62,000 nucleotides of DNA from Symbiodinium natans (taxonomy: Eukaryota; Sar; Dinophyceae; Suessiales; Symbiodiniaceae). Positions 22,201 to 32,052 of this stretch are shown here, piece after piece. The notes below the pieces were generated by a model. The model had not been told where the DNA came from. It was given only the letters and a program-made list of their open reading frames with translations, and searched no databases. A program made the position numbers and the translations under genes. Where the stretch lies: assembly GCA_905221605.1 (NCBI GenBank), contig CAJNDS010002679.1:895001-957000 (forward strand). The letters are read 5' to 3'. The stretch's first letter is position 1. Every line of letters starts with the position of its first letter.

Positions 22201-24300
22201 CTTTCTTCGTGCTTGGAGAGTTTGAGGAGCGTCGAGATGATTACCATACATCATTTGCTTCCGTGCTCGTACTATGTGGGGTTACTGACTGCCCTAGAGG
22301 TTTGTCGTATGTCCCCTTCCTTCGTCCCTTCGCGTTGTATGGGTGGTAAGGGTTTTGTGAGGGCCCTGGAGGCTAGTCGTATATCCACTTTCTTCGAGCT
22401 TGTAGGGTTTGGGGGAGCGTCTAGAGTCTAGATGATCGTCATATATGATTTGCTTCCGTGCTCAAACTATGAGGGGCTAGTGGCTGTCCTAGAGGTTTGT
22501 CATTTGTCCCCCCCGTTTCCTTGGTCCTGTGATTTGGTAGGGGCTTAGAGGTTTGTCATACGTTCCCTCGCTTCGTCCTTTCGTGTTGCAAGGGTTTTTG
22601 TGAGAGCCCTGCAAATTTGCCGTGTGTCCCCTTTCTTCTCACTTGTAGGGTTTGGGGAGCGTCTAGACGACTGACATATAACTGGCTAGTGACTGCCCTA
22701 GGGGTTTGTCGTATGCCCCCCCCCCCCCGCTTCCTTGTTCCTGTGATGTAGTAGGGGCCTACAGGTTTGTCGTATGTCCCCTGCCTTCGTCCTTTCGTGT
22801 TGTAAGGCTGATAAAGTTTTTCTGAGGGCCCTTGGAGATTTGTCGTATGTCCCCACGCTTCGTGTTCCTGAGATTTGGTAGGGGCCAGAGACTTGTCGAA
22901 TGTCCCCTCCTTTCGTCCCTTCGTGTTGAAATTGCTTTGTTGGGGGAAGGTTTGTCGTATGTCACCTTTCTTTCTTCTTAGAGGGTTTGGGGATCTTCTA
23001 GAAAACTGTCATATATCATTTGCTTCCGTGCTCGTATTATGAGGGGCTGGTGTTTGTCATAGAGGTTTGTCGTATGTCCCGCCGCTTTCTGTTCCTGCGA
23101 TGTGGTAGGGGCCTAAAGAGCTTTGTCGTGTGCCCCCTCCCTTCGTCCCTTTGAGTTGCAAGGGTTTTGTTGGACCTGGAAGATTTATCGTATGTCTCCT
23201 TTCTTCGTGCTTGTAGGGCGTGGGGAGCGTCTAGATGATTATCATATATGATTTGCTTCCGTGCTCGTATTATGAGGGGCTAGTGACTGCCCTAGAGGTT
23301 TGTTTTATGTCTCCCTGCTTCGTGTTCATGTCATTTGCTAGGGTCCTGGAGATTTGTCGTATGTCATTTTACCATATACGAAATTAGATACAATCCCTTC
23401 GTCCCTTCGTGTTGTAAGGGTTTCGTGAGGGTCCTAGAGGTTTGTCGTATGTGCCCTTCCTTCGTCCCTTCTTGTTGTAAGGGTTTTGTGAGGGCCCTGC
23501 AAATTTGCCGTATGTCCCTTTCTTCGTGCTTGTAGGATTTGGGCAGCGTCTAGATGATTGTCATTATCATTTGCTTCCGTGCTCGTACTATGAGGCGCTA
23601 GTAACTGCCCTAGACCTTCAGGGCCCTCACAAAACCCTTACAACACGAAGGGACGAAGGGAGACGACGTACGACAAACCTCTATCATCTAGATGCTCCCC
23701 AAACCCTACAAGCAAGAAGAAAGGGGACATACGACAAACCTCCAGGGCCCTCACAGAACCCTTACAATAGGAAGGAATGAAGGGAGGCGACACACTACAA
23801 ACCTTTAGGCCCCTACCAAATCACAGGATCACGAAGCGGGGGCGTCATCTGACAAACCTCCAGGCCAATCACTAGCCCCTCATAATACGAGCACGGAAGC
23901 ACATGATATGTGATTATCATCTACACACTCCCCAGACCCTACAAGCACGAACAAAGGGGACATACGACAAACCTCCAGGACCCTCCCAAAACCCTTACAA
24001 CACGAAGGGACGAAGGGAGGGGACACACGACAAACCTTTAGCCCCCTACCAAATCACAGGAACACGAAGCGGGGGGACATACGACAAACCTCTAGGGCAG
24101 GCACTAGCCCTCATAATACGAGCACGGAAACACATCATATATGATAATCATTTTGATGCTCCCCCAAAACCTATAAGAACGAGAAAGGGGAAGCACACAA
24201 ACCTCCAAAGCCCTTACAAAACCCTTACAACACGAAGGGACGAAGGGAGGGGACATACGACAAACCTCTGGACCCTACCAAGTCACAGGAAACACGAAGC
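19260..24300 (+). repeat. 5-kb complex minisatellite, about 230-bp unit, strand switch at 23.6 kb
   Basis: Each unit contains three related sub-repeats sharing GTTTGTCGTATGTCCCC, separated by segments such as CTTCGTGTTCCTGTGATTTG, TGTTGTAAGGGTTTTGTGAG and GTCTAGATGATTGTCATA. Longer duplications overlay this: about 19650-20600 resembles 20900-21840 (offset about 1.25 kb), and 21573-22230 resembles the next 460 bp (offset about 660 bp). From about 23617 to 24300 the same repeats run in reverse complement. ORFs here (YDKPL, GRREGTYDK) are repeat translations. Confidence 0.93.
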
Positions 24301-24348
24301 GAGGGTGCTTGCCTAAGTCTGGCTGTTGGCCGGCTGGATCTACATTTA

Positions 24349-24351
24349 CTG

Positions 24352-24420
<69 letters not shown>

Positions 24421-24426
24421 CTACTC

Positions 24427-24498
<72 letters not shown>

Positions 24499-24543
24499 CT
24501 ACTCCTACTACTCCTACTACTACTACTGCTACCACTACTACTT
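24349..24543 (+). repeat. (CTA)n trinucleotide array
   Basis: About 65 units, with CTC substitutions in three places at similar spacing, indicating internal duplication. Poly-Thr, poly-Tyr and poly-Val ORFs are artefacts of it. A short TATATA microsatellite follows at 24606-24655, just outside the right inverted repeat. Confidence 0.95.
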
Positions 24544-24751
24544 TCAAGAAGTTTTGTAAATAGTAAACAAAGGGGCGTGCCAAATAGACCCTAAAGGTCC
24601 ATGCCACATATATATATAGATATACATATATATATATACATATACATACATGTGCACACACAACAACAGGGCTGCTCCCTACCTCCTCTCTACGCTCGCG
24701 TCGACTCCTCAGCACAGCTGGTCAGCTCCCAAGGCAGTCTATGCTCACGGC

Positions 24752-24883
24752 TTGGGAGGTTCCCCCTCTATACTAACAGTTCCTGACAGTCCTGAATAGG
24801 GATTATCGCACCCCCTATTGTAATCCCTAAACCCTAAACCCTAAACCCTATTGAGACTGTTAGTATAAGGGGAAACATCCCAA
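24752..24883. mobile_element. MITE-like family B element with 8-bp target duplication
   Basis: Ends TTGGGAGGTTCCCC and GGGGAAACATCCCAA are inverted repeats, with ATACTAACAG / CTGTTAGTAT further in. The flanks carry a perfect 8-bp direct repeat, CTCACGGC (24744-24751 and 24884-24891). The inside carries a CCCTAAA tract (24823-24849) missing from the other copies at 32403 and 34566. An 8-bp duplication fits hAT-like transposition; the family assignment is inference. Confidence 0.8.
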
Positions 24884-25865
24884 CTCACGGCACTGGAAGC
24901 TTGGGTTGCTGGCAAAGTGGACTCTTGAAATGGTCCCAGTGCCCATGCCTACACCGCAGCTCAGGACTTGGCATGGGCAACAAAGATGTGTGTGAGCACA
25001 CAGCAGCACGAACTGGGGAGGGAATGGCAACTCCAGATTAACCCCTCCACCCCCCCTGAGCCCCGCCTCCCACACCCCACAAAGACAAAACGAACAACAA
25101 GGTCATCATCACCAGAAGCAAGTCCTTAATAGGGGTTTAGGGTTTAGGGTTTAGGGTTTATGAGCAACAGTCCAGACCTCACAGGGAATTATGCTTCTGC
25201 CATGCAACTTTAGCTCGGGGATCCGGATCATTTGAGTTCCTGCGGCTCCGTTTAAGGTTTAGGGTTTAGGGTTTAGGGTTTCCTGGCCCTTCATTTGCCC
25301 CAGATTACCAGATTACAGTAAGGGGAATTTCTGTTGTCGCCTAGCGGAAGAAATGCGGAAGCTGCGCGGAAAGAAAAATGGAGGAGTTTGCATCTCAAGT
25401 AGAAACCTAAGGGCTTCTCTATTAAGGGATGCAGCTGGAAGGCCTGAAGAAAGTAGAGCTCGGATGGAAGCGCTTCGTCATCCGACCTCACAAAAAACCC
25501 CGTGATGCCCGCGTGATGCTCAGGAAGCACGGAAACACGGGGATTGTTGAAAGCTGAGATGGCTGAGGGCCCCTGGCTCGGAGTATGGCCCACAAAACAC
25601 GGCCTCGTCGTCGGTCAGCTCCTCAGAATGTGCGAGATTTGGACACTGGTTTAGGGTTTAGGGTGTAGGGTCATTCAAGTGTCCTCTAGCACCTGAAGCA
25701 CTGACAGTCTGCGCGGCAGGCCAAGTTCCTGAGAGCTTGGTTTCAAAGCAGCATGCATGCGGATGGCCGTGCAAGGGCAGTCCCATGCTTTGCTGCAAGG
25801 GACGGCGCAAGCATGGGAGCTTGCAATGCCTCAGCCCGGGCCAAGACCGATGTGTGAGCAGAAAT

Positions 25866-25965
25866 GGGTCCCAAAAATCGGGGTACCCCATTATACCCCA
25901 AATACAACTCTGAAACCCCTTAAAGGGACCCCCAAAACAGGGTACCCCGATTTTTGGAAAGCCCC
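25866..25965. mobile_element. MITE-like family A element, 100 bp
   Basis: Left arm GGGTCCCAAAAATCGGGGTA pairs with right arm GGTACCCCGATTTTTGGAAA. A 5-bp direct repeat GAAAT flanks it (25861-25865, 25966-25970). The centre shares CCTTAAAGGGACC with the copies at 28176 and 56113. Open plus-strand sequence on both sides and an acceptor CCCTTGACACTTGCAG shortly downstream suggest it may lie in an intron. Confidence 0.8.
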
Positions 25966-26702
25966 GAAATGTTCCCTTGACACTTGCAGACTGGCAGACC
26001 CCAGCCTTCACCAGGCGCCCGTGCGGGCACAGTCGGTGTTGGAGCTGGGAGGTGCCTTGGTGTTGCAGTGTGATACCCTAAACCCTAAACCCTAAACCCT
26101 CAACCCCAAACCCTAAACCCTAAACCCTACCTCATGAGGCTGTGCCGCGGTCTTACGTCGTCTCCAGTCCAAGGGATGAGCTCTCGAGACTCCGATTCGC
26201 CATCTTGCAAGCCTGGAAGTATATTGGTCTGCCCATGCTGCTCATGTGTGCAAAGTTGGGAAACTCGGTCGGCCTCTAAACCCGTTTCACAAATATCTAT
26301 ATCTTATGTCCCTCATACATCCAACTTTTACACCCAAACAAGGAAAATTTTAATGTGCAATATACCCAAAGCCTAGGAAAGCATTCAGCGCGCCCTGCCT
26401 TTCCCAGCTTCAAGGATTCCGGCCTTAGCAGCTTGATATGGATGTCACTCCCTCCTCAGTTTAAGGGGTGACCAACGTAAACACCAAAATGCAACCGAGG
26501 GAATTCAACGCAAGCCCAACGATGACAAAGGCGATAATACCTACTTTGGATAGCTGCCGTCCCTACTTCTGAGGGCGGCGCGAGGACAAAACAGCACCAG
26601 GGGACCACGTCAAACGCGCATACATGCTCATAAGCACCCCTTGGCGCTTAAGGGTTGAGAAAGGAGGGACCCCTAGAAGGGACCCCTACAACCCCTACAT
26701 TT

Positions 26703-26749
26703 TTCTATATATGTATATATATATATATGTATACATATATATCTATATG

Positions 26750-26782
<33 letters not shown>

Positions 26783-26836
26783 GTATATGTATATATATAT
26801 ATATGTATATATGTATATATATATATATTCCTTATA
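26703..26836. repeat. (TATATG)n microsatellite
   Basis: About 130 bp of alternating TA with regular G. YIYIYM-type ORFs come from it. Confidence 0.92.
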
Positions 26837-27875
26837 GTCCCTGTATACCTAAGTAGCCGCCAAAGAGCCCCGAAATAGACCCTAGGGTCCCTTCAAGGGT
26901 CCCTCCTGTAGTCCCTTGATCAGTACTGCCGGAGGTTCATGGCAATTGTGGGGCTCCGACCGCCGCGCCAAGAGCGAAAGCAACTGAAGCCTACACGAGA
27001 AGAACATGGGAGGCACAAGAGACTCTGACAGCTGTGGTGCTGCTGTCATGACAGATCCTGAACTGCAGCATCCCACCTATCTGAATCCCAGTGAGAAAGA
27101 ATACAGGAAACACAGGAACGATTTCTGCTACTGAGCCCTGAACACACAGCGTCATCACCCGGCCTGAATGGGATCGGCCATCGAATCCATTGCAAATTAG
27201 GGATTCCACTTGCAAGGAATCAGAACAGCAGCGGGAACAAGGCTGGGAATGAGGCAGGCTAGATGATGCAAACACTGGGTTGGATTTTGATCTTGTAGCC
27301 CGCCGTCCGAATAACCTGCACGTGCTAACAAGATTCTCAAAGTTGTGTCTGCTCAATCAGGTCCCCCACCAACAGCAAGTTGGGGAGAACTTCATCGTTT
27401 CAAGCCATCCCCCTAAACCCTAAACCCTAAACCCTAAACCCTAAACCCCAATTTCTTTCTCCGCCTGCAGAGGACGCCTCTTGACATCACTGCCATGGCC
27501 AGCTTCCATTCTTCCGGTGCCGCCAAAGGTCTTCGACACCAGGATGCCCTAACACTGCCCAGGCATGGGGGTCATTGTCGAAAGGACAAGACCATGGCGT
27601 CTAAAGAAGTAGACCTGCTTCGCGACATTTCTACTTTTGGCGGTCAGGTCCGCAGTGGCATGCTTGTCCTGTAGCGCAAGCAGCTGCACATTTGCTGGTG
27701 CCAGCCGCACTTAGAGAGGAGATCAGGCCCGCAGAATGCAAGAGCACCTAGTCCTTCTAGAGATCCCAGTGCACTCGCTGGAAGGCACTGGCAGCTGAGC
27801 AGCTGTCCTTCGTCTCGCCGGCGGTGCCCTCATTTCCCACGTTATCTGCTTGTCATGCTAGTGGCACCTGCTCGG

Positions 27876-28099
27876 TCAGGATCTCAGGTGTACTGCGCCT
27901 GCTGCAAATGAGATGTGGGTGTGGAAGCACCCAGCCTTCGCCTGGTACGTGTAGAGCATTCTGTCGCCGCAGTCCTGCGCAAGTCTAGACAGAACTGGCA
28001 GCAAGAGAGTCGGCCACCGATTGAAACACCCAACTGCCATTGCCAGGTGGACAATCGTTGTTGGAACTGTAGTAACATTTTGCAACCTCGCACTCGCCC
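27876..28099 (-). CDS. possible terminal exon, unknown protein
   Basis: The minus strand is open to TGA at 27876. It reads LQNVTTVPTTIVHLAMAVGC, then FNRWPTLLLPVLSRLAQDCG, and ends AGAVHLRS. The start is uncertain; GGCGAG just before GTTGCAAAATG could be the acceptor. A second frame is open, and the plus strand has a 65-codon ORF. A hydrophobic stretch is present. A family A MITE lies 75 bp upstream in the presumed intron. Confidence 0.38.
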
Positions 28100-28175
28100 C
28101 AGCTTCAGGTAACACACATCACGCAACGAGGTGCATGTCTGGGATTTCTTCCCTGCTGTAAACAAGAACCCAAAT

Positions 28176-28274
28176 GGGTATTTCCCAAAATAGGGGTACC
28201 CCTCTTATATCCCAAATAGAATAGACACCCCGTAAAGGGACCCCCCAAAAGGGTACCCTATTTTCGGAAACCCC
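28176..28274. mobile_element. MITE-like family A element, 99 bp
   Basis: GGGTATTTCCCAAAATAGGG pairs with CCCTATTTTCGGAAACCCC. Flanked by a 5-bp direct repeat CAAAT (28171-28175, 28275-28279). The minus strand just before it is open (LPVLELVACDGGEIDSIRDG and on), and a strong acceptor TTCTTGTTTACAG lies just after it, so it fits inside a minus-strand intron. Confidence 0.82.
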
Positions 28275-28587
28275 CAAATCGATAGCATACCACCGAGTCC
28301 ATGCCAACATCGAGCAGTCACCACGAGGTGCCCATCTCAACAGGCAATCCCCATCCCGGATGGAATCGATTTCCCCTCCATCACAAGCTACTAACTCCAA
28401 AACCGGCAAGCACGAAAGTGCATCGAGAGTCAGGGGTGTGGAATTTGGAAACCGCCAAACTGACATGCGGGTTATGTTGTGGCTTTTGGCTAAGCCACTC
28501 TGAGTTTCAATCATCGGAACCCCAGCTCCACAAAAGAACCGGGTCTACAGCGTGGAGGCGACTGTTCGACCCTCCACCCTAGACCCT

Positions 28588-28652
28588 TTAGGGTTTAGGG
28601 TTTAGGGTTTAGGGTTTAGGGTTTAGGGTTTAGGGTTTAGGGTTTAGGGTTT
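28588..28652 (+). repeat. interstitial telomere-type array (TTTAGGG)n
   Basis: Nine perfect units between unrelated unique sequences. Confidence 0.93.
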
Positions 28653-28659
28653 AGAACCC

Positions 28660-30781
28660 CGAACATGCGCTCTACTGGAGCGGCTTTCTACCATATGTTC
28701 TCGGGGATGATCCTCGGCCGTGAGTCCGAAGCCATACTCGGCCAAGGACTGCGCAGACACCTGGCAAAAGTGCCCACAAACACAGCATGTCCGACACCCC
28801 TTTGGCTTGTTCGACACTCCAAGATACTCTACGTGACCCCTGCAACCTCAGGGGTGGCAACACCAGCTTCATGACACCCTGATTAGAACAATGCTATCGA
28901 CATGCGATGTTCAACCGGCACGGCCTGATTGCTCAGGGAATGTAGCGGGGCGCTTTGTGTGTCATCTTGCTCTGGTATATGATAAATCTTGAAAACGGAG
29001 ATGGGCAAGCATTAGCCGGACATTCGGCCATTCAGCCATGCCCTGCCGTGAGTCTTGCAGGAAACCGACACGAAGCCCGCGTCGCTTAGATACTGCATGA
29101 CAGCTTTGGCCGGTGCTCTTCATGACAAACCAGAATGATGCAAATCCTGGCTGAGATAAGAAGCCCGTTCACAATTTTCACGTGAAAATACAAAGTTCAG
29201 AAATAAGGGACGTGGCAGTGATTTGGGGCTAGCAGGCTGCTGGTGAAGCCAAAACCCTAACCCTCAACTCTCAACCCTAAACTCCAAACCCTCAACCCTG
29301 AGAGCAGCGGCCTCGAACGCTGCGTTTGCAGCATCAAAGAAGACCGCATCCTGGCAGGGCTCTGACTTTGGAGTTGGCCTGAGTTCGGATGGATCCAAGG
29401 GTTCGGGTGTTTAGGGCTTAGGGCTTAGGGTTTAGCAGCAACATAACAATGTCTTAGTATAGTAGAATAGCAATTTAGTGCTATAGTAATACAGGAATAT
29501 AGCAATATAGTACTAGAGCAATTTTGCAATATAGTACTATAGCAATATAGCCATATAGCGATAGAGTAGCATAGTAATATAATTACATGATGAAAATCAT
29601 CAAGTAATATGTCAATATCATGTAATGCCATGTTAGTATAACAATATAACAAACCACATATCCCGTAAGAATCGGAAAATAGGATGAACAACATACGATT
29701 CATAGTGATATATTTAGCTTAGAACTTAAAACCAAGAACATAATAATTGTAAAAATTACAAAGATTAGTAGTATACTATTATATCATGCTAGCCAGTAAC
29801 TCGGTAGAGGGTGTATGGCTTCGACGCTCACACTCGCGCAGGGCAGGAAAGGCTTCCAAGTCTCCCATCCTGAGACAAACAGTGGCCAAACTGATGTCGA
29901 TGCCTACTCTCGCACAAGGAGGGTTTAGGGTTTGGGGTTGAGGGGTTGCCCGTCCCCCGGCCCAATGTGGCTAGCGACGCACATACCCAACTGTCCACAA
30001 GACCACTCCCGAACCAACCTGCATCCATATCCTGCAAAACAGCCATCTGATCCTGACTTGTCCAAGGACCAAGGAAGAAAAACTCCTACTAGAACAGGAC
30101 CCAAAAGCAAGCATCCAAACAATCCCAGGGCCCACCCCCTCAAATTGCGCGTGGCAAAGTGCTTCGGATAATGGCTTTCAAACCATTGTCTCGGGACGCA
30201 GTAGGGCCAGTGCCGGGTGTCTTTCGAGGTTCAACGCTTTTGAGAGGGATGTACCAGCAGCACCTGCTATTGTGTAGTAGTTGTAAACATGTTTGCCTCA
30301 GCACCGCCAGCCCGCATGAGATAAGAGCAAAGCCAAAACCAAAAAAGCGAAACAAATGCGAAACATCTGGACTATGGGCACGAAGAGAATCTTGCATTCG
30401 ACATCCGCCAGTGCCAGTTGTGGTACTGCTCTGCATTGCACACCCTTCCAGTGAGTCATGATGACATCCCGCACAAAGTGAAAACCACCCAGCCGTCCCG
30501 CAAAAAAAAGTGCGCAGCGTGGTGGCTAAACAGTAGTGTCTCCTCCTGTCCAGCACAGGACACTGCGAGCTAGTTCACCGACGCCCGATGACCTGCTGAC
30601 GTGCACTTTTTGTAAGGGGCCGCCGGGCGGGGCAGTAACACCTGAAGCAAAATGCCACCTGGCTCCTACACCAGCGCATGCTATCACAAAGCCTTCTGGC
30701 TTGCCACTCTTGGGCAGTCATTCGGCCGTGATGGACAAGATGGCAAGACTTCGCTTGCGCACAAACCTTGTGATACCTTAC
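28660..30781. other. unique sequence, no confident gene
   Basis: Includes an AT-rich ATAG-type repeat (29440-29660), a short telomeric tract near 29920 and overlapping ORFs on both strands at 30140-30556. No frame-keeping exon chain found. Confidence 0.4.
29440..29660. repeat. degenerate AT-rich minisatellite (AATATAGTA-type)
   Basis: Irregular runs of AGTATAG, AGCAATATAG and AGTAATA over about 220 bp in otherwise GC-balanced surroundings. Confidence 0.7.
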
Positions 30782-30855
30782 TTGTGATGTCTGGACAGGG
30801 CCAACTGCTCGATCTTTGGCATCAGCTCGGGCCTTAGCCCAGGCTGCCTTCTTCA
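30782..30855 (-). CDS. internal exon, possibly of the lipase gene
   Basis: On the minus strand a strong acceptor (GGCTGTCTTTTGCAG) is followed by 24 codons, KKAAWAKARADAKDRAVGPV then QTSQ, and a canonical GTAAGG donor in phase 0. The content is Ala/Lys rich, like a linker or tail. It lies 280 bp downstream of the last lipase exon on the same strand and could belong to that gene, but no intermediate exon was identified. Confidence 0.45.
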
Positions 30856-31137
30856 CTGCAAAAGACAGCCAAGGTTTTAGACACTTCAGGGCTGCTTTAG
30901 CCTATTGGTTCTGCGTGGCGCAGGGTTCTAGGCAGTAATATGCCTAATTTCCTACGCTCAGTTCAAGGCTTGGCAGGCTTGCTTTGAGCGAACGGCAGCA
31001 GACTACCAGCAAGCAACTGCTGGGGCCAGCACGTCCCTGTCGTCCACATCTGCAACTGAGCGCAGCCGGTAGTTCATTACACTTGCAACTCCGAATTAGA
31101 AGACTATGCCGTCCAATACATCCGTTGCGCAATGCAC

Positions 31138-31935
31138 CTGGTAGTGCTTGTCATTGGTACGGTTTGAGTTTGCGCAAGCGGCGAAGACCTGCGCCAGGGG
31201 GCAACACTAGTCATCCTTACCACACCGCAACATCTTCATCGCCCATGCGTCAAGGCACAGCACATCCAACATCTCAGCGGCCGACTTCACACAAGGAGCC
31301 GCCCAAAGAATGGCCTGTGCAACTCACCTGCGGACAGAACCAGGGTGAAGAGTTTCTGGCTGTCGGAATGACTCCATTTTTTCATTGTGGAGTCTAGACT
31401 CACGCTGTTGCACCTGGACTTGGGCAAAGTTTAGGCTAAGGCGCTGAATGATTTGGGCCTCGCGGGCAAAGCGCCCTTTTGCACATTGAGTTGTGGCCCC
31501 AAGCCCGAAATCAAACCCTACACCCGCCGCGGCCTTGTTGCACTTGGACAGAAACGGACGCAGCTTGGGCATGCTGTACTTCATGAGCCAGAACAGCTTG
31601 TCTGCATAGCCTGCGTGGACGCCCGGAAAACCACAATATCCATTCTTGGGCGACTTCAAGTTCCCAAAGAACTCTGCAAATGTGTGGGTGCCCTCGAAGG
31701 CAATGACACAGTCCAGGCTCTGCGTGTCTTGAGCAAGCCAGATATTGTCCACAGCCTCCAGGGTGTCTTGCTGGGTCTGTGCAACCAGATTCCAGCCCGG
31801 CAGGTGTGCAGCCATGATTTCGCTCATGGTCATGTCCTTCTTCGTGTACCATCCCTGCTGCTTCTCATACGCACCCCAGGCCATGAAGCCGAACAAGTAA
31901 GCAAAGTGGAAGGGCCGCTGCTTGATCGCAGGCAT
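31138..31935 (-). CDS. class-3 (fungal-type) lipase-like gene, three exons, 3' part missing
   Basis: Exon 31935-31534 carries the N-terminal half of a lipase_3 domain: an FEGT strand (CVIAFEGTHTFAEFFGNL) near residue 80 and GVHAGYADKLF near residue 105. Exon 31327-31286 (42 bp, acceptor GGTTCTGTCCGCAG) reads VSCTGHSLGGSLCE, the GHSLGG nucleophile elbow whose Ser is the catalytic residue. Exon 31188-31138 reads VFAACANSNRTNDKHYQ. All joins are phase 0; the first donor would be GC. The catalytic Asp and His lie in later exons not identified. ATG at 31935 starts MPAIKQ; an AG at 31976 could extend it or be a spliced-leader site. Lipase_3 enzymes hydrolyse acylglycerols; the substrate here is unknown. 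The gene is divergent from the plus-strand gene starting at 32053. Confidence 0.75.
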
Positions 31936-32052
31936 TCCTTGCAGGTGTAGGTCAGCCAGGCGCTCGAGGTAATTCCTAGTTCATGGTTGGGATCGTATCA
32001 GAAATTAAAAGAGTTATTCCGTATTGGCGTTAAGCGCCCTTAAACATGTAAA

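Larger units (their letters stand above)
15154..24600. mobile_element. 9.45-kb satellite block with 27-bp terminal inverted repeats
   Basis: The first 27 bases (15154-15180, GGACCTTTAGGGTCTATTTG followed by GCACGCC) recur as a perfect reverse complement at 24574-24600. Everything between is tandem repeat: 310-bp satellite, a TTTAGGG array, CCCATCAT repeats, a complex minisatellite and (CTA)n. No transposase or other coding sequence was seen. No target-site duplication is obvious. It could be a non-autonomous element whose interior has become satellite DNA, or satellites that grew between two copies of an older short element in inverted orientation. The matching ends are seen directly; mobility is inference. 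Confidence 0.6.
24892..27875. other. unique sequence, no confident gene
   Basis: Contains short telomeric arrays (25133-25160, 25254-25282, 26076-26130, 27412-27448), one family A MITE and a TA microsatellite. A 59-codon plus-strand opening from ATG 27494 follows a good acceptor (TTTCTTTCTCCGCCTGCAG) and is a weak exon candidate. The minus strand is open at 26991-27356. Nothing is recognised. Confidence 0.45.

Noticed and set aside
19260-24300. Regularly spaced repeats considered as a CRISPR-like array
   Set aside because: Sub-repeats vary, the intervening segments are themselves repeated, unit length drifts, and the context is eukaryotic satellite DNA without cas genes.
24309-24563. Poly-Thr, poly-Tyr and poly-Val ORFs
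   Set aside because: Direct translation of the (CTA)n array.
15154-24600. Calling the block a named transposon superfamily
   Set aside because: No transposase and no clear target duplication; the resemblance of the ends to any superfamily could not be tested here.
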